In this document: one piece after another, positions 35,308 through 43,553 of the stretch | Layout: each line of letters begins with the position of its first letter | Numbering within the stretch: position 1 is the stretch's first letter | DNA from: Rhizobiaceae bacterium | GTDB taxonomy: Bacteria > Pseudomonadota > Alphaproteobacteria > Rhizobiales > Rhizobiaceae | Length of the DNA stretch: 59,869 bases | NCBI GenBank assembly: GCA_017644105.1 | Contig: JAEPMD010000023.1 | Location: 1-59,869, forward strand | Direction: 5' to 3' | The notes under the pieces: generated by a model | Seen by the model: only the letters and a program-made list of their open reading frames with translations | Databases searched by the model: none | What the model was told of the DNA's origin: nothing | Position numbers and translations under genes: made by a program

Positions 35308-36156
35308 ATGGGTTATTTTAAATATGCAGCAGGCTTGGCGACAGCGCTTACAATTATGGTCGCGCCGATGCAGGTTTCTGCGCAGGACGCCACTGATAAA
35401 GTCGTTTTAAAATTTGATGGTGTAGAAATTCGCCAAAGTGATTTCGATTTGTTTCAGGAGCTTGATCCACAGTTTGAACAATTGCAAGGTGAGCAAAAAC
35501 GATTGGCGATTTTGTCCGCTATGATTGATGTGAAGTCGTTGGCAAAAAAAGCACTTGCTGACAAGATGGATCAGAACGAAGTTTTCCAAAAACGTCTTGA
35601 ATTTCTGAAAGACCGTTCCTTGCATAATGCCTATTTTCAAAAGAACGTGATCGCAACAATTTCTGAGGATGATATCCGCGCTAGATTTGATCAAGAAATT
35701 GCTGCTGTGGAGCCTGAACAGGAAATCCGTGCGCGTCATATTTTGGTTAAGACTGAGGATGAGGCAAACGCTATTATTGCTGAGCTTGATGGCGGTGCAG
35801 ATTTTGTCGAACTTGCTAAAACAAAATCCACAGGACCAAGCGGACCGCAAGGTGGTGATCTTGGCTTCTTTGGTAAAGGTCAGATGGTGCCACCATTTGA
35901 AGCTGCAGCTTTCGCATTGGAAGCAGGTGCTTACACAAAAGCACCGGTGCAAACACAGTTTGGTTTTCACGTGATTAAGCTTGAAGAAAAGCGTGATCGC
36001 CCGCTGCCAAAGTTTGAAGAAGTGCAAGACCAAATGCGTCAAGTTGTGTTGCGTGAGCGTTATTTAGAGGCTGTAAAAGAGGCGCGCTCTTTGTCAAGTT
36101 TTGAAATTTTGGACGAAGAACTTAAATCTGCATATGAGAAAATTCAGCAGCAATAA
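35308..36156 (+). CDS. Parvulin-type peptidyl-prolyl isomerase
   Basis: A 282-residue periplasmic foldase of the SurA/PrsA/PpiC type. A signal peptide (about 1-25, ending VSAQ) is followed by an N-terminal chaperone-like helical region and a parvulin domain at about residues 140-240: EIRARHILVKTEDEANAIIAEL, FVELAKTKSTGPSGPQGGDLGFFGKGQMVPPFEAAAF and TQFGFHVIKLEE, which contain the family His and Gly-rich loop. It should assist outer-membrane or secreted protein folding. AAGGA precedes the ATG by 7 bases. argJ follows 24 bases later and is probably co-transcribed. Confidence 0.92.
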   Translation: MGYFKYAAGLATALTIMVAPMQVSAQDATDKVVLKFDGVEIRQSDFDLFQELDPQFEQLQGEQKRLAILSAMIDVKSLAKKALADKMDQNEVFQKRLEFLKDRSLHNAYFQKNVIATISEDDIRARFDQEIAAVEPEQEIRARHILVKTEDEANAIIAELDGGADFVELAKTKSTGPSGPQGGDLGFFGKGQMVPPFEAAAFALEAGAYTKAPVQTQFGFHVIKLEEKRDRPLPKFEEVQDQMRQVVLRERYLEAVKEARSLSSFEILDEELKSAYEKIQQQ

Positions 36157-36180
36157 CAAATAATTAGTCAGGTATTAAAC

Positions 36181-37398
36181 ATGAAAGTGTCGCCTTTGGC
36201 GCCGAAAGAGTTTGCAACTTTGCAAGCTCTTGAAGGTGTGAAAATGCAAACCGTTGAAGCCGGGATTAAATATTCCGGCAGAGATGATGTTTTGCTTATG
36301 ATGTTTGATGAAGGGACATCCGTCGCCGGGGTGTTCACCAAATCAAAATGTGCGTCTGCGCCTGTGGATCATTGTAAGCAGATACTTTCCAAAGGTGTTG
36401 CAAAAGCTCTGGTCGTTAATTCGGGAAATGCAAATGCATTTACGGGCGTTAAGGGTGCTTCAGCGACACGCGATACCGCATTAATGGCAGCTAAAGCTGT
36501 TGGGTGTGACACTGATGAGGTTTATCTTGCGTCAACAGGCGTGATCGGTGAGCCATTGGATGCCAGTAAATTTGATGGCGTGATGCAAGGTCTGGCACAA
36601 GCATGCGAGGGTGATAATTGGTTTAAAGCTGCGAGCGCAATTATGACCACCGATACCTATCCAAAACTTGCTTCGAAAACAGTAGAAAATAGTGATATTT
36701 TTATAAATGGAATCGCTAAAGGTTCTGGTATGATTATGCCAGATATGGCAACTATGTTGTCCTTTATTGTTACTGACGCAAATATTTCGAAAGACGTTTT
36801 GCAAGCGCTGTTATCTCAGCATACCGAAACAAGCTTTAATGCTATTTCGGTGGATAGTGATACATCAACTTCGGACACTGTATTGTTGTTTGCAACGGGC
36901 AAAAAGGGTGCACCAATTACATCAATGGATGATGACCGAGTTGCTTCATTTTCAAACGCTCTAAACGACGTGGTGCATGATTTATCGATGCAAATTGTGC
37001 GTGATGGTGAGGGTGCATCAAAACATGTTCAAATTGATGTGACCGGGGCAGTTTCAGATGCATCAGCCAAGAAAATTGCGTTGTCCGTAGCGAATTCACC
37101 TTTGGTTAAAACAGCAATTGCCGGTGAAGATGCGAATTGGGGTCGGGTGGTCATGGCTGTCGGTAAAGCCGGTGAAGAGGCTGATCGTGACAAGATTGCC
37201 ATTTGGTTCGGTGATATTCGCGTGGCGGTTTCTGGCGAACGTGATCCGGATTATTCGGAAGAAGACGCGTCGCGCGCTATGAAAGGCGATGAAATATTCC
37301 TGAAAATAGATCTATGTTTAGGTGTCGGAAAATCGCGTGTCTGGACTTGTGATTTGACCAAAGAATATGTTGCTATTAATGGAGATTATCGATCATAA
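36181..37398 (+). CDS. argJ: Bifunctional ornithine acetyltransferase/N-acetylglutamate synthase
   Basis: A 405-residue enzyme of the cyclic arginine pathway. It moves the acetyl group from N-acetylornithine to glutamate and can also acetylate glutamate from acetyl-CoA. The autoproteolysis site is [16 protein letters not shown]; cleavage before Thr191 would give the alpha and beta chains and expose the Thr nucleophile. [13 protein letters not shown] and [19 protein letters not shown] are further signatures. It is followed by a GNAT gene and mutT, a conserved trio in this order. Confidence 0.95.
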   Translation: MKVSPLAPKEFATLQALEGVKMQTVEAGIKYSGRDDVLLMMFDEGTSVAGVFTKSKCASAPVDHCKQILSKGVAKALVVNSGNANAFTGVKGASATRDTALMAAKAVGCDTDEVYLASTGVIGEPLDASKFDGVMQGLAQACEGDNWFKAASAIMTTDTYPKLASKTVENSDIFINGIAKGSGMIMPDMATMLSFIVTDANISKDVLQALLSQHTETSFNAISVDSDTSTSDTVLLFATGKKGAPITSMDDDRVASFSNALNDVVHDLSMQIVRDGEGASKHVQIDVTGAVSDASAKKIALSVANSPLVKTAIAGEDANWGRVVMAVGKAGEEADRDKIAIWFGDIRVAVSGERDPDYSEEDASRAMKGDEIFLKIDLCLGVGKSRVWTCDLTKEYVAINGDYRS

Positions 37399-37410
37399 AA
37401 TGGGTATTGG

Positions 37411-38187
37411 GTGGATAGTTTGGTGAATGATCTTGCAATTGTGAGACGTTTGGAAGCCATGGCATTTCGTGCGTGGCCGGCAGCTTCTGTGTATTATGAT
37501 GGTAGTTGGCAAATTCGCCAGACTGCGGGTCATCCATCAAAACGAATTAATTCGGTCAACCCGCTTGATCCGTCAGACCATAAGGACATTGAAAGGCGGA
37601 TTGAAAATGCGGCCAGACGGTTTCAAGCGTATAATCGCCCTCTAGTTTTCCGTCAGTCGCCGTTAGCGCCTCCTCAGCTTGATAGTTATCTTGATGCGCG
37701 TGGTTGGATCAGATTTGATGATTCCATTGTCCTGATGGCGGATTTAACGGTGATGGATTTAGATGATGCGGTTGATATGTTGCCAGTACAAGATATTGGT
37801 TGGTTCGTGGATGCGGTGATCAATGTTCAGGGTCGCGACGGGCTATTTAAAGCTGGTCTTGCTGAGGTCATAAGTTCGATTAAGCAAAAGAATGCGCGGT
37901 TTGTCATTGAAGACGAAAAATTTGGTGCTGTTTCGACGGTTCTTTGTGTTCATGATACGGAGTTTGCTGGCGTTCTTGATTTGGGCACCAAACCCGAATG
38001 TCGCCGCAAAGGACACGCACGAAATATCTTAAAGTCAGCGTTTCTTTGGGCACGATACAATGGTGCACAAAAAGTTTGGCTGCAGGTTGAAAAACAAAAT
38101 CGCACAGCGATTACGCTTTATGAAAGTCTGGGCTTTGAAGAAGTCTATCGGTATTCTTATCGTAAACAGCCTGAGCACGAACTATGA
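37411..38187 (+). CDS. GNAT family N-acetyltransferase
   Basis: A 258-residue protein beginning at GTG. The N-terminal half (LEAMAFRAWPAASVYYDGSWQIRQTAGHPSKRINSVNPLD) is an extension specific to this family, and the C-terminal half is a GNAT fold: GVLDLGTKPECRRKGHARNILKSAFLWA contains the RRKGHA acetyl-CoA loop, then VWLQVEKQNRTAITLYESLGFEEVYRYSYR. It sits between argJ and mutT, 12 bases after argJ and overlapping mutT by four bases. Substrate unknown. Confidence 0.88.
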   Translation: MDSLVNDLAIVRRLEAMAFRAWPAASVYYDGSWQIRQTAGHPSKRINSVNPLDPSDHKDIERRIENAARRFQAYNRPLVFRQSPLAPPQLDSYLDARGWIRFDDSIVLMADLTVMDLDDAVDMLPVQDIGWFVDAVINVQGRDGLFKAGLAEVISSIKQKNARFVIEDEKFGAVSTVLCVHDTEFAGVLDLGTKPECRRKGHARNILKSAFLWARYNGAQKVWLQVEKQNRTAITLYESLGFEEVYRYSYRKQPEHEL

Positions 38188-38600
38188 GTGATGAACATTC
38201 AAAACCCATCATTCTTGTTGCGGCTTGTGCACTTATCGACACGGACAACCGCATCTTAATAGCTCAACGCCCTGAGGGGAAATCCATGGCCGGGATGTGG
38301 GAATTTCCTGGCGGCAAGGTTGAGACCGGAGAGACACCTGAGGCGGCTCTTATTCGAGAGCTTCACGAAGAATTGGGTATTGAAACGAAGGAGACATGTC
38401 TAGCGCCCTTGACCTTTGCCTCCCATTCTTATGATAAATTTCACTTACTGATGCCGCTCTATATCTGCCGAAGATATTGGGGTGTTCCGCAATCGAAAGA
38501 AGGTCAAGCGCTAAAATGGGTCCGGTCTCGCAACTTAAGAGATTATGAGATGCCTCCAGCTGACGAACCTCTCATTCCCCACCTCATCGATGTTATTTAA
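38184..38600 (+). CDS. mutT: 8-oxo-dGTP diphosphatase MutT
   Basis: A 138-residue Nudix hydrolase that removes 8-oxo-dGTP from the nucleotide pool. The Nudix box GGKVETGETPEAALIRELHEELGIE has the full GX5EX7REUXEEXGU pattern (residues about 46-70), and MWEFPGGK precedes it. The ILIAQRPEGKSMAGMWEFPGG start is typical for MutT. It overlaps the GNAT gene's stop by four bases and ends the argJ-GNAT-mutT unit. Confidence 0.92.
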   Translation: MSDEHSKPIILVAACALIDTDNRILIAQRPEGKSMAGMWEFPGGKVETGETPEAALIRELHEELGIETKETCLAPLTFASHSYDKFHLLMPLYICRRYWGVPQSKEGQALKWVRSRNLRDYEMPPADEPLIPHLIDVI

Positions 38601-38648
38601 GTCTATTTGTGCCATTTTGACACATTTTGCGGCGAAAAATTATTGGTC

Positions 38649-38663
38649 ACGTTAATCTAACGT
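38649..38663. promoter_or_regulatory. Short dyad upstream of the pilin-associated gene
   Basis: ACGTTA-ATC-TAACGT is a perfect 6-bp inverted repeat. It also overlaps two TTAA elements (38652 and 38664) separated by 8 bases, one more than the 7 of the CtrA consensus. It lies about 45 bases before the 119-residue membrane protein gene. Weak evidence. Confidence 0.3.
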
Positions 38664-38706
38664 TTAAGAACTTGTGCAACTATGAAGCAAGTTAGCGCGA
38701 GGTTTG

Positions 38707-39063
38707 ATGTTAAATATGACGAATGATGAATTTTGGTCTGATCCAGATAAAAATGGTTGGCAGCAGCCAAAACGAAAATTCAGCGCTATTCATTTATCAC
38801 TGCTATTTGCAACGGCTGTCGTTGCGGGTGCAATGGTGATGACACCTGTACTTAGTGAGAAAACAAACACAAATATCGCGAAGTCAGGTAGTAAAGATTT
38901 TGACGGCATTGTCACGGGTTCAATTGGGAATGTTTCAAGTGGCGCGCAGAGAACGCCGAATTTTTCAAAGAAACAATATACAATTCGCCATTCCATTACC
39001 CAGTCTTCTGGAGAAGCATGTGTGATTTTTGATCTTGATCTTCAATCAGACAATTGCAAATAG
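38707..39063 (+). CDS. Hypothetical single-pass membrane protein next to the Flp pilin
   Basis: A protein of about 118 residues that I do not recognise. It has a polar N-terminus (NDEFWSDPDKNGWQQPKRKF), one hydrophobic segment (SAIHLSLLFATAVVAGAMVM) and a Ser/Thr/Lys-rich, presumably periplasmic tail with a DFDGIVTGSIG element that recurs in small alphaproteobacterial membrane proteins; it ends CVIFDLDLQSDNCK with two cysteines. ATG at 38707 follows a GCGAGG ribosome site; ATG at 38716 is an alternative. The Flp pilin gene starts 9 bases downstream, so the two are probably co-expressed. Confidence 0.6.
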   Translation: MLNMTNDEFWSDPDKNGWQQPKRKFSAIHLSLLFATAVVAGAMVMTPVLSEKTNTNIAKSGSKDFDGIVTGSIGNVSSGAQRTPNFSKKQYTIRHSITQSSGEACVIFDLDLQSDNCK

Positions 39064-39072
39064 AGGTGCATC

Positions 39073-39255
39073 ATGTTGCGTTTGATTAAGAATTTTTATG
39101 CTGATGAAAGCGGTGCCACAGTTGTTGAATATGGCTTGATTGCCGCATTGGTTTGCGTTTCTGTCATCTCCGGTGCGAGCATGATGGGAAGTACGATCAA
39201 CAATACATTTGTTGAACTTGATGATGCAGTCAATACGTATACTGGCTCGCAATAG
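39073..39255 (+). CDS. Flp family type IVb pilin
   Basis: A 60-residue prepilin. MLRLIKNFYADESGATVVEYGLIAALV shows a short charged leader, the prepilin peptidase site (SG|ATVVEY, cleavage after Gly with Glu at +5) and the hydrophobic stem helix typical of Flp/PilA pilins used by Tad machineries for surface attachment. The C-terminal part, STINNTFVELDDAVNTYTGSQ, is short as in Flp. No cpa/tad genes are in the window, so this copy is an orphan and may be assembled by a Tad system elsewhere. Confidence 0.9.
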   Translation: MLRLIKNFYADESGATVVEYGLIAALVCVSVISGASMMGSTINNTFVELDDAVNTYTGSQ

Positions 39256-39262
39256 TTCCTGG

Positions 39263-40135
39263 TTAGCTCTTTAACTTCATCTCATCAACTTTTAATGCAT
39301 CCGCAAGCCTGGTTTTAGCGCTGCCTGGCTTGAGCGGTTTTTGTTGGCTTTTATGCGGTTTCCAACCTTTTAAATAGATGATTGTGAAACTCGCTCTAAT
39401 GCGACCGTCTGGATCTGAAAACTTTTCGCCATAAATCTCATTGACCTTTTCGAAAAATGATCGGGATAATGGTCTTTTGTTTCGATCGATAAGGGGGTTT
39501 GTCATTCCCATAGCGCGCAGATCTCGCATTAGCGCCATGGCGTGATCGTAACGCACGGTGAGCGTATCGCTATCAATAACGGGTAGCGCAAACCCGGCGC
39601 GTTGCAATAACCCACCATAGTCTCGAATATCTGCAAATGGAATGACACGGGCACTTGCACCACCATAAAGCTCGCTTTCCGCTATCAGCAGAGATTCTCG
39701 CAATTCATGAAGCGTTCCCGCGCCAAGCACGGATGCCATAAATAATCCATCTTCCTTCAGTGCTTTAAAAATTTGCGCAAAAATCCCAGGGGTATCATTT
39801 GTCAAATGGAGTGATGCGGGAGATAGGATGAGATCATGAACGGAATCCTCAAGTTCCAGCGCCTCAGTTTGTATGGCATCAAGCGCTAGATTTTGGGGCT
39901 CAAAGAACTTAAAAATTTCAGTCTGCCCGCGGGAAATGATCTGGTCAGCAAGCGATCTATTGTAACCGTAGAGCTGCAGCGGTTTATTGAAATTTCGCTC
40001 GATGAGTGAGAGACGTTCATCCATCTCATCAGCAATGTGTTTTAGCAGAAAATCTGCGCCTTCCACACCAGCGAGCTGGGCACGTTTTTGACGTTTTAAG
40101 AATAAATCCAGATCAATTATGGGTTTTACGCTCAC
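39263..40135 (-). CDS. SAM-dependent methyltransferase (BioC/NDUFAF5-like)
   Basis: A 290-residue protein with N-terminal IIDLDLFLKRQKRAQLAGVEGADFLLKHIADEMDERLSLIERNF, typical of the family that includes human NDUFAF5 and alphaproteobacterial homologues. The SAM domain is degenerate at motif I (LQLYGYNRSLADQI) but keeps VHDLILSPASLHLTNDTPGIFAQIFKALKEDGLFMASVLGAGTLHELRESL. Homologues are linked to respiratory complex I arginine modification or biotin synthesis; which applies is unknown. Its stop lies 7 bases from the pilin stop on the opposite strand, and it is divergent from comF. Confidence 0.8.
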   Translation of the reverse strand: MSVKPIIDLDLFLKRQKRAQLAGVEGADFLLKHIADEMDERLSLIERNFNKPLQLYGYNRSLADQIISRGQTEIFKFFEPQNLALDAIQTEALELEDSVHDLILSPASLHLTNDTPGIFAQIFKALKEDGLFMASVLGAGTLHELRESLLIAESELYGGASARVIPFADIRDYGGLLQRAGFALPVIDSDTLTVRYDHAMALMRDLRAMGMTNPLIDRNKRPLSRSFFEKVNEIYGEKFSDPDGRIRASFTIIYLKGWKPHKSQQKPLKPGSAKTRLADALKVDEMKLKS

Positions 40136-40209
40136 GTTTTCGTTTCTCGCGGTTTATGTCCTTAATAATTCTGCTCGCTTAACAGCCAATGTCGAGATAA
40201 AGTCAAGAT

Positions 40210-40995
40210 ATGGACGGTATGAAACAAAATAATTTTGCAAGATTTCCAATTTTGGCGCGTCTCTCGAGCGCCGGTACCTCGTTCTTATCATCCATGCACA
40301 ATTTTGTGTATCCACCAAACTGTATCAATTGCGGATTGTTGCTGAGCCAACATGATGCATTATGCACACATTGTTGGAGAGATGTGCAGTTTATTGATCA
40401 GCCTTATTGTGAGGTGACGGGACGTCCGTTTGCTTATGAACTGGGTGATGGTATTGTTTCTGCGGACGCCATAGCAGATCCACCGCCATATAAGCGCGCC
40501 CGTTCTGCTGTCATCTATGATGGGATTGCCCGGCATATGGTGCATCAACTTAAATTTAATGATCGGGCTGACTTGGCCAACTTGATGGCAGCATGGATGA
40601 TCAGGGCGGGGCGTGATTGCCTAAATGATGCAGACTGCCTTGTTCCGGTCCCATTACACCGATGGCGTCTAATCCGCAGAAAATACAATCAAAGTGCAGA
40701 ACTCGCTCGAGCAATTGCCAGAAAAGCAGATCTGCCATTTTTGCCCTCAACATTCACCAGGTTGCGGCATACCAAGCCACAAGTTGGTCTTGGAACGCGC
40801 GCAAGATTGGATAATGTAAAAGGTGCATTTGATATATCTGAAGAACGTGTCAGTGATATAATGGGGAAACGGGTATTGTTGATTGATGATGTTTTTACAA
40901 CCGGCGCGACCGTAAATACCGCAACAAAAGTGCTTCTAAGAGCAGGTGCAAGCGAAGTTTCGGTGCTCACATTTGCGCTTGTGGGTCGACAATGA
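40210..40995 (+). CDS. ComF family protein (phosphoribosyltransferase fold)
   Basis: A 261-residue protein with an N-terminal zinc-finger-like part (PPNCINCGLLLSQHDALCTHCWRDV, two CxxC pairs) and a C-terminal type I phosphoribosyltransferase domain with VLLIDDVFTTGATVNTATKVL, the PRPP-binding loop. LVPVPLHRWRLIRRKYNQSAELARAIARK is a ComF signature. ComF supports DNA uptake in naturally competent bacteria but is also general in Alphaproteobacteria, where the role is unclear. A second ATG at codon 4 is possible. It is followed by grxC, a conserved neighbour. Confidence 0.9.
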   Translation: MDGMKQNNFARFPILARLSSAGTSFLSSMHNFVYPPNCINCGLLLSQHDALCTHCWRDVQFIDQPYCEVTGRPFAYELGDGIVSADAIADPPPYKRARSAVIYDGIARHMVHQLKFNDRADLANLMAAWMIRAGRDCLNDADCLVPVPLHRWRLIRRKYNQSAELARAIARKADLPFLPSTFTRLRHTKPQVGLGTRARLDNVKGAFDISEERVSDIMGKRVLLIDDVFTTGATVNTATKVLLRAGASEVSVLTFALVGRQ

Positions 40996-41082
40996 ATTTT
41001 ATCACATTGATGTCTGTTAGGTTGATAATTATATGTGGCTGCTGGAGTTTAGGCTCACAAACCAAAAGAATGGAATAATAAA

Positions 41083-41340
41083 GTGAAAGACGTTACGATT
41101 TACACACGCCAATTTTGTGGATTTTGCACAGCGGCAAAGCGCTTGCTCACAGATAAAGGTGTTGATTTTACAGAACATGACGCAACTTTTGATCCTGCTT
41201 TGAAGCAAGAGATGATCAAACGCTCGCAAGGTGGATCTACATTTCCACAAATATTTATAGGAAACGAGCATGTTGGCGGATGTGATGATTTGTTTGCGCT
41301 TGAGAAAAGCGGTGCACTTGGTGTTATGTTAGAAGGCTAA
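41083..41340 (+). CDS. grxC: Glutaredoxin 3
   Basis: An 85-residue dithiol glutaredoxin starting at GTG, with GGA 10 bases upstream. The active site is CGFC (Cys12, Cys15) instead of the textbook CPYC; this variant is usual in alphaproteobacterial GrxC. GGSTFPQIFIGNEHVGGCDDLFALEKSG provides the cis-Pro loop and the glutathione-binding GGCDD. It reduces disulfides with glutathione. comF-grxC-nitrilase-DUF1178 form a same-strand run with gaps under 90 bases. Confidence 0.93.
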   Translation: MKDVTIYTRQFCGFCTAAKRLLTDKGVDFTEHDATFDPALKQEMIKRSQGGSTFPQIFIGNEHVGGCDDLFALEKSGALGVMLEG

Positions 41341-41355
41341 CAAAAAAGGTCTAGG

Positions 41356-42177
41356 ATGTTAAAAGCTGCCATAATACAAATGCGATCTGGTTTGATGCCG
41401 TCTGAGACTGTTGCGGCATTGGAACCCATGATACGCGATGCCGCATTCAAGGGGGCTGATTATATCCAAACCCCTGAAATGACCGGCTGTGTGCATTCCA
41501 AAAACGAAGAGCTTAGAAAAGTTATTACCTCACAAGAGGATGATTTGATCAACAAGATGGCTCAGAGCCTGTCAGCCGAGCTTAATGTAGCCATCCACAT
41601 CGGTTCAACCGCGATTGATATTGATGGCGACAAGGTAGCTAACCGCGCGCTTGTTTATGAAAATGGTGAGCTGAAAGCAACTTACGATAAAATCCATATG
41701 TTTGATGTGGATCTTGATAATGGTGAAAGTTGGCGCGAGAGCAATACCTATAAGCCCGGTGAAGAAGCGATAACAGTTACATTAAAAGGCCATCATTTCG
41801 GTCTTGGGATTTGCTATGACGTGCGCTTCCCGCATTTGTTCCGTGATCAAGCCGTTGCAGGTGCGAATATTTTAACGGCACCAGCAGCGTTTACCAAACA
41901 GACGGGTGAAGCGCATTGGCATATTTTACAGCGCGCCAGAGCTATTGAAAATGGCGCCTTTATGATTTCATCTGCTCAAGGCGGTTTGCACGATGATGGC
42001 CGCGAGACCTATGGGCATTCGATTATTGTTGACCCCTGGGGTAAGATACTTGCTGAGATTAATTCAGAAACACCGGGTGTTGCGATCGCTGACATCGATG
42101 TTGAATTGTCTATTGCAGCACGTGCAAAAATTCCGAATTTGAAAAATGCGCGCGATTACAAGCTAAAGTCTGTGTAA
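41356..42177 (+). CDS. Carbon-nitrogen hydrolase family protein (Nit-like)
   Basis: A 273-residue nitrilase-superfamily amidase. The catalytic triad is visible: Glu41 (QTPEMTG), Lys112 (YDKIHMFDVD) and Cys153 (GICYDVRFPHLF). The sequence is closest to the Nit1/Nit2 group, several members of which repair deaminated glutathione or act as omega-amidase; the substrate here is inferred only. It lies 15 bases after grxC, which fits a glutathione-linked role, and DUF1178 follows 9 bases later. Confidence 0.9.
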   Translation: MLKAAIIQMRSGLMPSETVAALEPMIRDAAFKGADYIQTPEMTGCVHSKNEELRKVITSQEDDLINKMAQSLSAELNVAIHIGSTAIDIDGDKVANRALVYENGELKATYDKIHMFDVDLDNGESWRESNTYKPGEEAITVTLKGHHFGLGICYDVRFPHLFRDQAVAGANILTAPAAFTKQTGEAHWHILQRARAIENGAFMISSAQGGLHDDGRETYGHSIIVDPWGKILAEINSETPGVAIADIDVELSIAARAKIPNLKNARDYKLKSV

Positions 42178-42186
42178 GTGTGACAC

Positions 42187-42615
42187 ATGATTAAATTCAA
42201 CCTTGCCTGCGAAAATTCTCATGACTTTGAAGCCTGGTTTTCATCCGGGTCTGATTTTGAAGAACAGCAAGAACGTGGATTGGTCGAATGTCCTCATTGC
42301 GGATCAATCAAGGTTGAAAAGGCGTTGATGGTGCCATCTGTGTCGACCAGCCGCGCGAAAGAGGCCAAGCAGCAAATGATGATGTCGGCTGCGCAGCAAG
42401 AAGCGATGAAAAATATTCGCGAGATGGTCAAGCAGGTTAAAGACAATACGGAAAATGTCGGCGATCGCTTTTCTGAAGAAGCGCGCAAAATCCATTATGG
42501 TGAAACGGAAGCAAGAGGCATTCACGGGTCTGCGTCTGTCGATGAAGTGCATGAGCTTGTGGAAGAGGGTGTTGAAATCATGCCGCTGCCAGATGTACCA
42601 GAAGATCAAAATTGA
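42187..42615 (+). CDS. DUF1178 family protein
   Basis: A 142-residue protein. The N-terminus MIKFNLACENSHDFEAWFSS and RGLVECPHCGS form the DUF1178 zinc-ribbon-like start (C-x-x-x-H and CxxC). The middle is helical (AQQEAMKNIREMVKQVKDNTENVGDRFSEEARKIHYGE) and the end includes ARGIHGSASVDEVHELVEEGVEIMPLP, all family signatures. Function unknown. In Hyphomicrobiales it is regularly found after the nitrilase-like gene and grxC, as here. Confidence 0.9.
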   Translation: MIKFNLACENSHDFEAWFSSGSDFEEQQERGLVECPHCGSIKVEKALMVPSVSTSRAKEAKQQMMMSAAQQEAMKNIREMVKQVKDNTENVGDRFSEEARKIHYGETEARGIHGSASVDEVHELVEEGVEIMPLPDVPEDQN

Positions 42616-42621
42616 TCTGAC

Positions 42622-42734
42622 TTGACTTTTTGATGTGAAAATTGGCATTAAGGTGTCATGGGGTGCACGGGGTGCCCCGTGAGGCGTCAGCTTAAATCCC
42701 GTATCTCTTCATATCAATAATGCAAGGATACGTC
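42622..42734 (+). promoter_or_regulatory. Structured 5' leader of the chromate-resistance operon
   Basis: A TTGACT (42622-42627) with a weak CATTAA 18 bases on could start transcription near 42657. The leader then has the hairpin ACGGGG-TG-CCCCGT (42667-42680). Its left arm can also pair with CCCGT at 42698-42702, so two exclusive folds exist. The stretch is much more GC-rich than its flanks. Conserved RNA motifs named chrB-a and chrB-b have been reported upstream of chrB genes in Alphaproteobacteria; I cannot check the match from memory. The true ribosome site AAGGA (42723-42728) follows. Confidence 0.5.
42658..42720 (+). CDS. Possible 20-residue leader peptide before the chromate operon
   Basis: ATG at 42658 opens a 20-codon frame beginning MGCTGCPVRR and ending SSYQ with TAA at 42718-42720. 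The predicted transcription start is almost at this ATG, so translation would be leaderless, and the ORF covers the whole hairpin. It ends 15 bases before the operon's start, overlapping its ribosome site region. Two early cysteines could make it a sensor of cysteine supply or thiol stress. No ribosome site precedes it and it may be fortuitous. Confidence 0.3.
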   Translation: MGCTGCPVRRQLKSRISSYQ

Positions 42735-43553
42735 ATGACGTCACCAACCGAAATTTCCGTTCAGCAATTATCGCGACTTATTGGAACACCGCATTGTCCG
42801 GTGATCATCGATGTTCGCATCGATGATGATTTTGCCGACGCGCCTACACTCATTCCAACCGCTAAAAGATGGCGCTTTGATAATATTGAAGCACTTGTGC
42901 CTGCGCTTTTAGATAAATCCGTCGTCATTTATTGCCAAAAGGGTTTGAAGATCAGTCAAGGGGCCGCTGCAATATTGCGCACCTTTTCAATTGATGCAGA
43001 AACACTGGAGGGTGGCCATTTTGGCTGGCGGGATGTCGGTGCGCCATTGGTTGATGCAAGCAAGATACCTCTACCTGAAGGCAAATCACACAGTATTTGG
43101 GTGACAAAACAACGCCCAAAGATTGACCGCATTGCCTGTCCTTGGTTCATTCGTAGATTTATCGATCCGAACGCTCAGTTTTTATTTGTTGCGCCGAGCC
43201 AGGTGCAATTGGTGGCAGAAAAGTTTAATGCGACACCTTTTGATGTACCAGATGTATTTTGGACCCATCGCGGGGATCAATGCACATTTGATACGATGTT
43301 GACTGAGTTTGGGCTTCAATCGGATGCTTTGATTAAAATGGCGGATATCATTCGCGGAGCCGATACAAACTGTCACAATCTTGCGGCAGAATGTGAGGGA
43401 CTACTTGCAATTTCATTGGGGCTGTCACGCATGTATAAAAATGATCTAGAACAATTGGATGCTGGCATGCTGATTTATGATGCGCTTTATCGCTGGGCGC
43501 GCGATGCCAGCAATGAACGTCATGATTCTTCACAGGACGACAAACGATCATGA
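42735..43553 (+). CDS. Rhodanese-ChrB domain chromate resistance protein
   Basis: A 272-residue fusion. Residues about 5-100 are a rhodanese domain with the active-site loop VIYCQKGLKISQG (Cys67). Residues about 115-260 are a ChrB domain: WVTKQRPKIDRIACPWFIRRFIDPNAQFLFV, then FDTMLTEFGL and IKMADIIRGADT. ChrB acts as chromate-responsive regulator or resistance factor of chrA. The start ATG at 42735 follows AAGGA by 6 bases; an ATG at 42720 is in frame but overlaps the upstream mini-ORF's stop. The last codon overlaps the chrA ATG by four bases. Confidence 0.88.
   Translation: MTSPTEISVQQLSRLIGTPHCPVIIDVRIDDDFADAPTLIPTAKRWRFDNIEALVPALLDKSVVIYCQKGLKISQGAAAILRTFSIDAETLEGGHFGWRDVGAPLVDASKIPLPEGKSHSIWVTKQRPKIDRIACPWFIRRFIDPNAQFLFVAPSQVQLVAEKFNATPFDVPDVFWTHRGDQCTFDTMLTEFGLQSDALIKMADIIRGADTNCHNLAAECEGLLAISLGLSRMYKNDLEQLDAGMLIYDALYRWARDASNERHDSSQDDKRS

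Noticed and set aside
38649-38667. CtrA binding site before the pilin-associated gene
   Set aside because: Two TTAA elements are spaced by 8, not 7, bases, and the GTTAATC half is not the preferred TTAACC.
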